A stretch of DNA of 64,000 nt from Marvania coccoides (GCA_963854735.1 OY978100.1:1054001-1118000); one strand, 5' to 3'. Positions 23,561 to 35,500 are shown, numbered from the stretch's first letter. Notes: generated by a model from the letters alone, not told the origin. Numbers and translations: made by a program.

Positions 23561-26500
23561 TTAAAAAAAATCGCCGTCGTCTTCGCTGTCCTCCACCACC
23601 CCCACCCCCGCCACGTCGGCCGCCATGGCAGCAGCCTCCGCCGCGGTCAGACTCTCCTCTGCAGCCGCAGTCGCCGTGGCCAGGGTCTCCAGGGAGACGG
23701 TTTCTCCTACCACCACGTCGACCGCCACCTCGGGCCTCGCAGCAGGGGCAGCAGGAGCAGCAGCCGTCATCGTCCCGTCAGCCAGCTCGCAGGTCGACTC
23801 CCCATAAGCACCAGACGACCTCTGCTTCTTTCCTGTATCAACCATAGCTGGCTCCGCGTCGGGCGCCATCGCCGCGGCCAGCCTCTTTGCCACGACAGCC
23901 ATCGCCGCGGCCATGCCTTTATTTATAGCCGCAGTCGTCGCCGCGGTCAAGGTCTCCTGAGAGTTTTCATCTGCCACATCCGCATTCACGGTCATCTCGG
24001 GCTTGACGGCAGGCGTGCTGCTGCCCTTGCTCAAGGACAAGAGGCGGTGGGGGAGCGTCGGCGGGGGCACGGTGGCGGAAGAAGGGGGGGCGCGCATGGC
24101 CCCCACGCCGGAAAAACACTTGAGAGCATACTTGCAGCCGGCCAGTTTGGCCACCGCCTCGTTCGTGGTCTGTCTCGATAGACTGTCCCGCAAAACTGTT
24201 GGGTTGACGTCCCAGGCGACGAGACCGCGCCGCACCGCCATCGCCGCCACGTCTTGCATGCGCATCCCCGCAGGCCCAGCACCTGCCAGCACGCGCAGCA
24301 GCACCCGCATGTACTTGCTGCACTTGGCGTCGTGGGTCTGGGCAAGTACCTGGTGTAGGGCAGCTGCATCGCCGCCGAGTTTCACCCCCTCGCCCACCAG
24401 GTCGTCGTCGCTGTGGCTCGTGAGCAGGTGTTCAGACACAGAGGGGTCCACCATGCCGGAAAAACACTTGAGAGCATACTTGGAGACGGCCACTCTGGCC
24501 ACCGCCTCGTTATTGGTCTGCTTACATAGACCGTTCCACACGCTGCTGTTGTTGGCGTCCCAGGCGATGATGCCGCGCCGCATAGCCACCGCCGCCACGT
24601 CTTGCATGCGCATCCCCGCAGGCCCAGCACCTGCCAGCACGCGCAGCAGCACCCGCATGTACTTGCTGCACTTGGCGTCGTGGGTCTGGGCAAGTACCTG
24701 GCGTAGGGCAGCTGCATCGCCGCCGAGTTTCACCCCCTCACCCACCAGGTCGTCGTCAGTGGGACCCGTGAGCAGGGAGACAGAGGGGTCCCCCACGCCG
24801 GGGAAACACTTGAGAGCATATTTGGAGACGGTCACTCTGGCCACCGCCTCGTTATTGGTCTGCTTACATAGACCGTTCCACACGCTGCTGTTGTTGGCGT
24901 CCCAGGCGATGATGCCGCGCCGCACAGCCACCGCCGCCACGTCTTTCATGCGCATCCCCGCAGGCCCAGCACCTGCCAGCACGCGCAGCAGCACCCGCAT
25001 GTACTTGCTGCACTTGGCGTCGTGGGTCTGGGCAAGTACCTGGCGTAGGGCAGCTGCATCGCCGCCGAGTTTCACCCCCTCACCCACCAGGTCGTCGTCA
25101 GTGGGACCCGTGAGCAGGGAGACAGAGGGGTCCCCCACGCCGGGGAAACACTTGAGAGCATATTTGTATCCGGCCAGCTTGGCCACCGCCTCGTTCTCGA
25201 CCGCGGACCTGCGCAGCGCCCCCTGCACGTTCACGTTGTTGGCGTCCCATCTCGCCACGCGCTGCTCCACTGCCAGCTTCGCCATTTCCTTAATGGTCAA
25301 TCCTGCAGGCCCCGCGAGTGCCAGTACGCGCACCACCACCTGCCTGTAAAACCCCTTTTTGCTCTCGGCGAGCAGCTTGCGCAGGAACGCCTCGTCACCG
25401 CCGAGTTTTACCCCCTCCGCCACCAGTTCCTCGTCGGTAGATGCCGGGAGCAGGGGGGCAGGCGCAGACGGGGCCGCCTCGGCGCCGTGGGCCACCCCCT
25501 CGACCGTCAGGTCCTCATCAGGGGGGCCCGTGAGCGGGGGGTCAGACGCAGAGGGGGGCGCCTCCTGCGTGCCAGACCTGCCGCGTTTTGCAGAGGTGCT
25601 CGTCACGTGCGGATCTTCCCTGGCACGCTGCAGAGACGCAAAAAGAAAGGGAGCGCGTGTGAGTGCCAGCGTACTGGTGAATTGTCGTTGGTATAATTTT
25701 GTGTGTGTAAACTGGATCTCACCTTCGGTGAGCGGCCCACGTGGTTCTTCTTCAGAGACGTCTCCCACCCGGGAATGGACTTCAACTGTGCCAGTATGGC
25801 AGCTGAATATTTATTCTTTCCTGCGCGTGTGGTCATCACAAAATTGTACGCTTGGAGCGCAGTAGAGCCACTCCCCCGAGTGAAATCAGTTTTCTGCGGC
25901 AGCCTGTCACCGTGGGAGGCGACAGATTTCAGCAGGTTCTTGAGCTGGGCGTCAAAGCTGGGCCGAGGTGGATGGCGTGCCTCGTGCCACATGGGGATAG
26001 ACCGCAACAGCTCCATCCGCTCGGGGGAGTAATTCTCGCTGAGGCGCCACGTGGTGTTCAAGAAACTGTACGCCCGGGCAACGTCACAGGGCACGTCCTT
26101 ATCAAAGTCTGCATACCTCGGCAGCCTGTCGCCCAACTCTGACATCACCGCCCGCAAATTGTGGTAGCCTGCCATCCAGGCGCCGTTAGAGTTGCCCTTG
26201 TCTCGATCCAGCCACTCCTTCGTTGGTAGTTTGAAGGGGTATTCGCTTTCATTCGGTGCGTTGCCAACCGCCTCGATGAAGTGCCGGATGTAGGGCTGCG
26301 CCGCCAAGACGGCGGCGGGAATGGGCGGGTAGGCGTGGTCCTCCACCCGCTTGCCCGCAAGGGCGTACGGGCACCTCCACTGCCAAAGGTTTGTGGAGTA
26401 GAGGGCCTTGCCCGCCTCTATGTCGCACCCCATCGTAAGAGTCAGGCGCACGCCCTCGGTGTCGAGGAAGCCCTTGATCACCAGCTCCATGAGCTGCATG

Positions 26501-27730
26501 AATAAGGGAAGAATGAAAGAGGGAACCGTTGAATAGATGCACAGATGCAAACAAAATTTTTATCGTGTGGAAGAAGACATCTAATAAAATAATGTAAATA
26601 ATAGCTCAGTCCCACGACAGGAAAGAAGAAGAATAAGTTTTTGTTTTATATAATTATTGATCATTTTCTCTTTTTGAAGGAAAAAAAAATCTCTCTCAGT
26701 TGTTGATAGAGAAGAATAAAAGAATTAAAGAAGAAGACTCACCGCGTCCACATCTTTGCCGCGGTTGCCCACCTCGCGGGACTTCGCCGACAAGCGCTGG
26801 TGGACCTTGGTTAGTGACAGCCCGAACAGGCGGTCTCTGTGGTTGTTATCATGCCTCGAGGCCGCGCACGCGGCCTGGTGGGCAGCGAACAGGAAATCGT
26901 GGTCCGCCTGCTTGCTTTCCTCGGTCCGCAGCCTGCCGTACCCGTGCTCGACATTGATGTGCGCCAGGAGAGCCTCCACGGTGAAGACGGTGCCTAGACC
27001 GGTGGTCAGGTCGAGGTGGCGGAGCACGTCCGCCCCGAAGGCCAGCTGGTCGGTGGCGTCGACGGTGTACGGGAGGTAGTTCTTCCCTGAAGCTTCGTCA
27101 ACCATGTTCATGGAGAAGTACGCCGCGTAGGCGTCGTACTCAGCGGGGGCCTCCAGCACCACCACGCCCAGCTTCCTCAGCTGATTGGACAATGTGGTTT
27201 GGTCCTCCCTGGTGGTCGTACCTCCGCTTCTCACCTTCAAGTGGTTGCGCGTGCCGTCTGTGACGCACTGCCGTGGAGAAGATGGCAAAGAGAAAGATGG
27301 TCAGATGCTACGGTCAGAATTTTTTTAAGCAGATGAACTCACGTGAACGGTTATGCCGCAGTTCTTGCAGGCATTGACCAGGTACGCCACCCCCTTTGCT
27401 TTCGGCATCTTGTCCAAGATGGCTTTGACCTCTGGCTCAAACGTGGCGGGGAGCCGGAACTCCGCCGACGATAAGTCCAGCAGAAGAATGTAATCGGACA
27501 GCTGGTGCAAGGTCCAGCTCGCCCCAAGCTTGTGCCCAAGGCTTGCCAGCAACTTCGACAGGTCGTGGACGGTCATGACGAGGGAGGCCGGAAGTCGTTG
27601 CTGGCCTGCGTAAAAATAGAGCAAATGGGATCAGTCAACTGTATTTCAGCGAGATATCAGTGCCATCGAGGCTCGGAGGCGTTGCAACTTTATCTCTAAA
27701 CCAATCGCATCGCAAATTTCGAAACTCACT
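23561..27730 (-). CDS. XPG-like nuclease region fused to helicase-associated-like repeats and tandem HARE-HTH-like repeats (copy 2)
   Basis: Exons: 5' exon ending at 27730 (start unresolved), 27605-27343, 27267-26743, 26493-25723 and 25627-23561; all later phases agree. The first exons read DYILLLDLSSAEFRLP, VTDGTRNHLKVRSG, then GVVVLEAPAEYDAYAAYF and DATDQLAFGADVLRHL. The EAP-x-E-x-x-A and FGA-x-x-x-LRHL motifs are those of XPG/FEN1-type flap nucleases; one acid of the usual TEDxD cluster appears replaced. The next exon has two repeats, each with a 'GDRLP' and a 'LxSIPxWE' element, that resemble helicase-associated (HA) domains. The last exon has four HARE-like repeats, very close to those at 7723-9618, and an Ala-rich acidic tail. 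Expected role: nucleic-acid binding or processing. The whole architecture is new to me. The 5' end is not defined. Confidence 0.6.
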
Positions 27731-28661
27731 GAACTGGAGTTCACCGGAGATCAGCTGCGCGGTAAATTGAACTGGGTTGTATCTTTACCCAAGAGTTATA
27801 TGTTTAAACCGATGGCCGTGCCAAAGATAATCCATCGTTTTGACGTTTGAAGTGCGTCTTCTTCATGCTTTGTGTGAAGTGATCACCTGCCGGCTGTATG
27901 CACGTTTTAGCAGCTTCGTTTCTACTTTGGTATAATAAGTAGGAATAGGACGATGAACCCCAACTTGGCTAAGCTGGCTCAGGGCCGTGGAGGAGGACCT
28001 GGTCGATTTTTGCGCTGTGGCTGGCAGAGTGACAATACGAGAGGTGGGCGCACTGGCAGCCAACCTACAACAACAAGGTAGTGGATGTCGCCCTCCAGGT
28101 GGCCCGGGGTCGAGGGGGGCTGAGGAGGCGGCGACGACAGGGACGCACGCCGTGGCGGGGCATTGGTGACGGTGATCACGAGAGTCCACGGAGAAGCGGT
28201 GCGGGCTAGCGAACGCCATCTAGCCGGGGTACCCGCGAGGTAGTGCAGGTGGCTGCAAGGGGCCCGACACAGCGGGGCGCCCCACCGCACCGGCATGCCC
28301 CCCCTCCCCACTGGGGGGCCGGCAAGTAGGACGAGTGATTGTTGTATGCACGCATGGCAGTACAATATAATGCAGTGAAGACTGTGTGATGAGATACATA
28401 CTGTAGAGGTACAAATAGCATACTAATGAGCGTACTAATTGCATTGATTCACACACTATTTGCGTGCTTTTGAATAGTGCACTAAAATTATTATGATATT
28501 AGTATTTTCTCATGCCCTAGTGCATATAAAACTCAAATTGCGATCCCTGCTGTTATGTAATGGTTTTGTCAGCTGATTTATATTGAATTATGTTCCCTGC
28601 AAATTGCACACACCGCCGCCTCTTCAGGGCGCCTCTTCGGGCGGAAAATCCCGTCAGGCCT
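27731..28661. other. no gene recognised; GC-rich island
   Basis: AT-rich flanks around a GC-rich stretch at about 27955-28340. Translations of this stretch on either strand are Arg/Pro/Gly-rich without recognisable motifs; it may be a decayed retrotransposon piece. Part of the 5' end of the copy 2 gene may lie at 27731-27790. Confidence 0.3.
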
Positions 28662-28664
28662 CTA

Positions 28665-28731
<67 letters not shown>

Positions 28732-30356
28732 ATCCACCATTCGGTTACGGCGCCAGGGGCAGGCAGGCCATCGCCGCCGTGGGAGGGCTCTGGCGACGGT
28801 GTCGCTCTTGGCTGAGCGTGATATAACTCAAAGTAAAAAGATGGAGAGCGACCCCCGCTGCCGCCTGCCGCCACGCGCGCCCCGAGGTGCATGTCTCCCA
28901 CTGTGCGCAGACGACGCTCTGAGCTGCGAGGGCTGGTGGGAGGACGGCGTGAAGACCCAGCTGCACCTCCGCGAGGCGTCACCGTTGGCGCGGTTGCGGC
29001 GATGGCTGCAGCAGGTGCCTGCCGGGTTGGGGGCGGCCTTGCCGCCCCCCGCGGCCTTGCCCCGCGCTCTTTGCACTGCGCCAGTTTGTTGCGCAGCTTC
29101 AAGAACGGGGATGATGACAGCGGGGGGCTGCGGACCCCTGCAGCAGCGCGCTCCCCGGGTCCAGACCCACTGCCAGTCAAGTCCACCGCTTCATGCCCTG
29201 CGTGCTGCTGCCACTGCCTGCTGGGCCCTGCTGCCTCCATGGGCGCGGAACTGATCACATCGCCAAAGGAAGCCTCGGCTGGGAGAATGGCGTCCCCCAG
29301 AAACTCGAGGCGCTCACAGTCTCCCCCCTCGATGGTTGCGGCGGTGGGGTGAGGCGCAGCACGGGCACCCACATGGCGCCGCTGCCGCCATTCCCTAGGC
29401 GCCAGTTCATCCAGTTCATCCAGTTCATACAGCTGCCCCCCCCCCCCCTGGCGGCGCTCCTCCTCCCGGTGCGCTCCTCTCGTTGGTCTTTGCCGCTTCT
29501 GCCTTGGCTGTACCACCTCGGGGCTGCTCTCAAGGTCGTCATCGTCCTCATCGTCACCCGAACACACAACGAAGTCGTCATCGTGCGCGGCATGGCGAGC
29601 TGCTCCAGTTTTCAAGTGCTGCCGCCGCCGCCCGGACTGCACCCCTTCCTCCTCGTCTTCGATCACATCGTCGCTGTCAGAATCGTCGATGACCACTGCG
29701 GCCCGGTCGTCGCGCTGCTGTCGCCTCTGCTGCAGCGGCGAGGAGTCCTCGTCCTCGTCTACGCCGTCCAGCAGCTCCACCACCTCACTGCGCTGCTGCT
29801 GTTGTTGGCGCTGACGACGCTGTTGGCGCGTGCATTGCGAGCAGAACCACTCTCCGTCGGGGATGTCGATTAGGTTGATGCAGTAGGTGTGGCAGGCGTT
29901 GTCGCACCCTGAATGAAGAAAGAACAAAAAGCTACTGAGTTGAGAGGGGCAACCTGGCCAACATCGTCACTTTGCGAGAGAATCTTTGCAGGAAGGGGGG
30001 GGGGTCTCACCGTCGCACAGCAGCAGCTGGTCCTCGTTGTGCTCTCCGCCACACACCAGGCACGCCAGACCGTTGACCCACTCCTGGAAGTCGGGGTCCT
30101 CAAAGGCGGGGCGCTGATTGCGCTCCACCACCGTGTCCACTTTCAGCACGCTGCCAGGGAGGGCGTCAGCTGGGCCAAGGACTTGGAGTACGGGCAGCCG
30201 CTTCTTGGTGATGGCGTCGAAGCGCAGCTTGCACATGGGGCAGCTGTTCTCTATGGTGGACCATTTTGAGATGCACGGGTAGCAGAAACGATGGGCACAG
30301 CTGCTAATTTCACCTGCCTCCCCGATGATCGCTTCGTGACAAATGCAGCAGTCCAT
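28662..30356 (-). CDS. RING-PHD finger protein with C-terminal polyglutamine
   Basis: Exon 1 is 30356-30011 and exon 2 is 29908-28662; the join restores LLLCDGCDNACHTYC; about 530 residues. Residues about 1-45 form a C3HC4 RING (CCICHEAII...CAHRFCYPCISKW...CPMC). A PHD finger follows at about 100-150 (CLVCGGEHNEDQLLLCDGCD...WFCSQC). The remainder is disordered: Gln/Arg-rich, acidic (DDSDSDDVIEDEEEG), a DLTGSG segment, and FYFELYHAQPRATPSPEPS. The protein ends in 21 Gln encoded by pure CAG, then Glu and stop. RING-PHD proteins of this order (PHRF1-like and plant homologues) act as E3 ligases or chromatin/RNA polymerase II-associated factors; that role is inferred from family. The start fits the first ATG before the RING. 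Confidence 0.75.
28668..28730. repeat. (CTG)21 trinucleotide repeat
   Basis: Uninterrupted CTG on the plus strand, i.e. CAG21 in the minus-strand RING-PHD gene, coding 21 Gln. Read directly. Confidence 0.95.
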
Positions 30357-30893
30357 CGTGGCGCTCTGGGAGGTGTATATAATTAGTAGAGGTCGTGGCT
30401 CATTATCTGAAACAGCTATTGAAACAGCTATTCACTGAATATTTTTTCCTGTTTAAACACGCCCGCCGGCCGGTTTTAAACACCCCAGTAGGGTTCACTT
30501 CACCAAAATTACAGGAAAATTTTGTCTCTCATTTCGTTTTTTGTTTCGAGATCAAATTAAAATTTCGTTTTTAATTTCAATTGAAATTATTACTGGTTGC
30601 AGACCTATGAACACGGTTATAACCCAAAAATAGGCATAATTATAATTATTACTGGTTGCAGACCTATGCGAACACGGTTATGCCAATTTTTGGTCAAAAA
30701 AGCTTCGGAAGCTCGGCAAGCTCAAGAGGAGAGCTCGCTTTTGTTTTAAAATTGAGCTTTCAATATAACGAGTTATCTTTAAAAGCCCGCAACTGGGGTC
30801 CGGGCTCTTCTACTGAAACCTCAAAAAAATAGCGCATGACATCTTCGAATGTTACTGCTGGAGCTTTCGATATTCCTGTTTCTCTCGAGAAAT
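30357..30893. other. intergenic with a ~59-base tandem duplication
   Basis: AT-rich. TTATTACTGGTTGCAGACC occurs twice (around 30588 and 30647), each followed by TATG...AACACGGTTAT, a tandem repeat with a period of about 59 bases (30585-30683). No gene seen. Confidence 0.5.
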
Positions 30894-31364
30894 TCATTGA
30901 ATATCTCCCCTTACATACGTATAAGGCAGCTGATCCGCAGGGAGCACGCAGCATAAGAACCCATGGCAGCAGGCATCCCTGAACAAAAGCAAGGAAGAGG
31001 GAGAAAATTACAGGTGAAAAACAAATGGAGGGTGAAAAGCCCCACAGCTGGCCACTGTTTGCAAGGATACTCACTCTTCGCCGTTGACATGCTTATTAAT
31101 ATCAGAATAGGTATAGCACGGGCAAAAGAACGTCTGGCACTGCAATCAAGTATGAACCCCAAAAAGTGAGAGGGTATTTGTTCTGGTCTGGTTGCATGAT
31201 GTTCTTTCACGGAGGAGAGCAGAGAAAGTATATCTTACGCAAATGCCACAGTTATCGCAGCACGAGCACACAGAGGATGACCAGGGAGCTGCCGAAGCCC
31301 CCCACGAAAGATTCGCAGCCGGCAAAGCGCCTTCCGGCGTCAGTCCAGCGCCAAGCACGGACAT
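30894..31364 (-). CDS. small PLAC8-like cysteine-rich protein
   Basis: Exons 31364-31239, 31139-31075 and 30978-30894 splice in phase to about 91 residues. The spliced product carries WSSSVCSCCDNCGIC, then CQTFFCPCYTYSDINKHVNG and EDACCHGFLCCVLP. This C-x-C-C-x-x-C-x-x-CC-x-x-x-FCPC pattern is the start of the PLAC8/DUF614 domain found in plant cell-number/cadmium-resistance and animal PLAC8 proteins, which are membrane-associated. The usual C-terminal R-x-x-x-R...C-x-x-C-x-x-x-Q part is missing, so the 3' end may continue through another intron (a GTATGT donor lies just before this stop) or the gene may be truncated. Confidence 0.45.
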
Positions 31365-32540
31365 GATTTGTATCCAATGAAAAACAATAAAGTGGTAAAC
31401 TCGCAGTGGTTAAATGAACGGCAAGAATTGCGAAATAATGTGATAAGCACGAAGTCGCCAACGTGCTGCTGGGCATGCTTTGATGGATTGGGTTGCTGTG
31501 TGAAGTCAGAATTGAGCAGGCAGCAAGCCTCGGTACGCAGAAAATTGAGCTCTAGAACTTAACGAATCCAGACAGCGAAAGAGACAAAGGCGCAGTGTTC
31601 ATGGTTTAAGACAATGCTGGCAACTCGGTTTCGGCACCGGCAGTGGATATTAACATGATTGAGCTTCCTCCAGCTCTCCTCCGAGATTTTCTTCAAATGG
31701 GACATATAGTTTTCTCCTTCGTTTGTACATGCAACATTTGTTCTCCTCAAGCTGAAGAATTGGGGTACCATCAGCAGAGTAACATACAGAATATGAGACT
31801 TTAACTATGAAAAATCAGCAGCGAGTTTTGCACCAACTTGAGTTGCACTTTGCATTGCTCCTTCTATGTCATGGGGTTAATCATTCCGGACCACTTATAT
31901 TTCAAATAAAAAGGTTATTGGTTAGTTTGTCACCCCCTCACACGAAAACAAACCCCTAACTCAGCAAGTTCTAAAACCAGGCCAGAAACTCTGGTATTCG
32001 ATCTGCCCTCGGGGGAGTGCTTGAGAGACCGTGCGGCGGCAGGATGGGTCTGGGAATTAACAACTTGAGTTTTGCACCAACTTGACGGACAAAGCGCTGA
32101 TGCTACAGAGGCTAAAGCAGAAGCCAGAGGCTGTGAGATGGAATGAGATACTAATGGCAACAGGATCACTAAATAGATTGACATTGAGCACATGAGGGGA
32201 ATTTTAGAACAGCGTAGTTCAAGTGAACAATTTGAGGTTGCATGCTGCTCTTTTCAACCGAGCAGACGAAAGGTGGGTACTAGTAGGAATTATATTTTGC
32301 GCTTCTTATCGAAAATTGAGACGCAGGCCCCCCACACCTCCATGGCTGCGCCGCCATGCAGGTACTGCTGTTTGCACCTAAATTTGGCAATTTAAAATAT
32401 TTTTATTCGTATTTCCCAAGTAATCCAACTTGGAGAATATATATCAGATTGTATGAAATATATATCGGCTCTGAATAAAAAAGCATGACTTTATGATCAC
32501 AAAAAAGCTCTCATTTTTTTGCTGGTAGCGTAACTAGGAC
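31365..32540. other. intergenic, no gene recognised
   Basis: About 1.2 kb without a supported gene. The 19-base word GAGTTTTGCACCAACTTGA occurs at 31823-31841 and again, same orientation, at 32067-32085, so part of this region may be a decayed repeat. The 3' portion (32400-32540) is AT-rich promoter sequence of the DEX1-like gene. Confidence 0.35.
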
Positions 32541-35500
32541 ATGGCGATCGCAGCGCTGATTTTGCTGGCGTTACTGGTTGGGAGTGCGGAGGCGCAGATG
32601 AAAGCCGTCGCCGATGATTCGAACGTGGACGAGGCAGGCAACAAATTCTTGAAGCGAGAGGCCCACATCGATCGAAGAGATCCCGTGAAGAAGAGGCGAG
32701 TTCGCTGTTGACAGTCTCCTCTCTTTAGCCAACCTCCCTACCTCATTTCAAATTTCTGATCTCGCCACCCTCACTTGTTTTGAAAACAGTGATGAAGCGG
32801 ACGACGCATCATGCTACCAAGACCTTGCGGTGCGGTGGCACACGGAGATCGCCTCCTCCATCTACGCCACCCCCCTGATCACCGACCTTTACAACGATGG
32901 TCGGAAGGACGTCATCGTTCCTGGGTTCAGGCGGCAGCTGCACGTGCTGGAGGGCCGTACGGGCGCAGAAGACACCACGTTTGACGCCCAGCACCGCTCC
33001 ACCCTCCACACCACGCCCCTCCTTTACGACATTGACCTGGACGGAGTGTTGGACATTGCGGTGGCAACCTACGATGGGGACGTCCAGTTCTTCAAAGATA
33101 CGGTAAGCGGAATCGACTCAGCAATTTTGCACGACACCAACCATGTAAAAATGATCAAAATTGGCGTTTTTTTTGTCCAATTTTTATTTTAATTTCCCCG
33201 TTCATTTTTCTCAACTTTTCCCCCCATCTTCTTGTTTTGGTCAGGGCGCTGAGGCTGCGTACCGGCTGTTCATTCCGCGCCTCCGCGTGCGCAAGGACTG
33301 GTACAAGGGGCTGAACCCCGACCCCAACGACCACTCTCACCCTGACGTGGGCGCTGATGTGGATGACTCTGGGCTGGGAGAGAGGGCCACGGGCTTTGCC
33401 CGGCGGAAGTTGCTGCAGCAGGAAGATAGCCCCGCCAGCCCTGCCGGAGGTGGACAGCAGCAGCAGCAGCAGGCGGGACAGTCTTTGTCGCCCAAAGCTG
33501 CCGGTGACGACGGCTTCCATGCCCCTGGAGTGCAGCAGCAGCAGCCGCAGCAGCAGCAGCCGCAGCAGCAGCAGCCGCAGCAGCAGCAGAACGTTGGAGA
33601 GGAAGCAGTGGGCTCTGATGGAGCTCTGCATGAGCATCAAGATGCAGACGCCGCTGCCACGAAAATGCCAGCAACGACGACGCATGTGAGAGAAGATGAA
33701 GCCTCCCCGCTGCTGCGCAAAGACGACGACGGCATCTTCTCCAACCGCCGCCACCGCGAGTTTGAGCGCAAGACCACCGTGGAGCGCTCTGAAGAGATTT
33801 CAAAGGAAGCAGCAGAGTCGTTTGCGGAGCTGTTTGCCGAAGAGGAAGCCTCAAAAACCGCCAAATTTGACCCAGACGACTGGCTGAACGAGGATCTGGT
33901 GGATATCAACGATGAGGACTACGACGACATCTTTAAAGCTTCGCAGCTTGACCACAGCGACGTCGAGGACAACGCTGCCTCGTCTTCTCACCACCACGAC
34001 GCTCGCCACGTGAAGCCTGGGCACCGCGCGCAGCAGGAGCGGCCGCCTGGGTTCACGGAGGAGGACCCGGAGAAGTTGGATGAGTACGAGGAGATGCGGC
34101 ACCGCGACTATCACGACTACCGAGTCAACGCCGATTTGTGGGAAGATGACATGCACCACGACGCTCTGCACGACGATAAACACAGGGGCCAAGACCTGAA
34201 CACCTACGTGTGGGTGGACGCGCACGTCCTGGCCAATCCCGCCATCGGAGACATCGATGGGGATGGGCGGGACGAGCTGGTTGTGGCGGCGTCGTATTTC
34301 TTCGACCCTGGGGAGTACAGCGCCAATTCTGACAGGATTCACGCGGTGGTGGGTCCCGATGGCGACCCTGGGCGGTACCTGGCCTCCGGGGTGGTCGTTT
34401 TTGATCTGTACTCTCGCGCAATCAAGTGGACGCAGCACCTCGACCTTTCTACCACGTACACGCGGTACAAAGCTGAAGTGCACGGCGCGCCCACCCTGGC
34501 AGACATTAACAATGACGGCCTGCTGGAGGTGATTGTGGGGACGTCGATGGGGTGGGTGTACGTGCTCGATCCGAAGAGCGGGAATGCGCTGGAAGGATGG
34601 CCCGTGCAAATGGGCGACGTTCAGGGGCAAGTGGCAGTGGCGGACGTGGATGGTGATGGAATGCTGGAGATGATCGCGGCGGACACCCGCGGCAGCGTGG
34701 CGGCACTGCGTGGCAACGGAAAAGAGGTGTGGGAGCGCCACTTGGGGAGCGCGGTGGGGGCGGGGGCGACTGTGGGGGACGTGGACGGCGACGGCCAGCT
34801 GGAGGTGGTGGTGGGGACGTTCGACGGGCGGATTCATGTGCTGGATGCTGCCACAGGCCAAGACAAGCTGGGTTTCCCTTTCAGAACGTACGGCCGCATC
34901 GCCACGCCCATCCTCATCACAAAGCTCAGCGACGAGAAAACTCCCGGGCTGCAGCTGGTGGCCACCTCCCACGACGGGTTTCTGTACGTGGTGGACGCCC
35001 TCACGCGGTGCGCAGACTCCCTGGACTTGGGGGAGCCGTCTTACGCGATGGTTCTGGCAGAGGATCTGGCAAACACGAAACGCCTGGATCTGCTGGTGGC
35101 CACCGCGGGGGGCAACGTGTACGCGATACGCACCTCTGCCAAGTACCAGCCCCTCAAGGCGTGGCCTGCGCAGACCCCCGGGCTGGGCGCCGCTGGGTTT
35201 GCCGCCCGGTGGAACTGGGAGGGGGTGTACGCCACGGCCACCACGCGGGTGCCTCGCGACGTCCGCGGGGAGGCGGTCCCGGTGCGGTTCACTGTTATCG
35301 ACAAACGCCCGGCGCTGCCCGGCGGCAAGAAGCGAGGGCCCTACAAAGTGCTGGTCACGTTGTCAGGGGTGGGGGCCAAGGATATGGGCGCGGGAAACCA
35401 GCCCGTGATTGGGATGAGCGACATTATCAACAAAACTGGCACGTATACGCTGGAGGTGCCTTGCCCGCGAACCCGCACTTCAGCAACTATCAGGGTGGAG

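Noticed and set aside
28583..29873. Plus-strand frames opposite the RING-PHD gene, one with poly-Ala/poly-Leu
   Set aside because: They are the antisense of the CAG repeat and a low-complexity coding region; the minus strand has clear RING and PHD fingers.
33851..34972. 373-codon minus-strand frame opposite DEX1, rich in His/Val/Arg
   Set aside because: Antisense of the FG-GAP repeats, without start context or splice logic.
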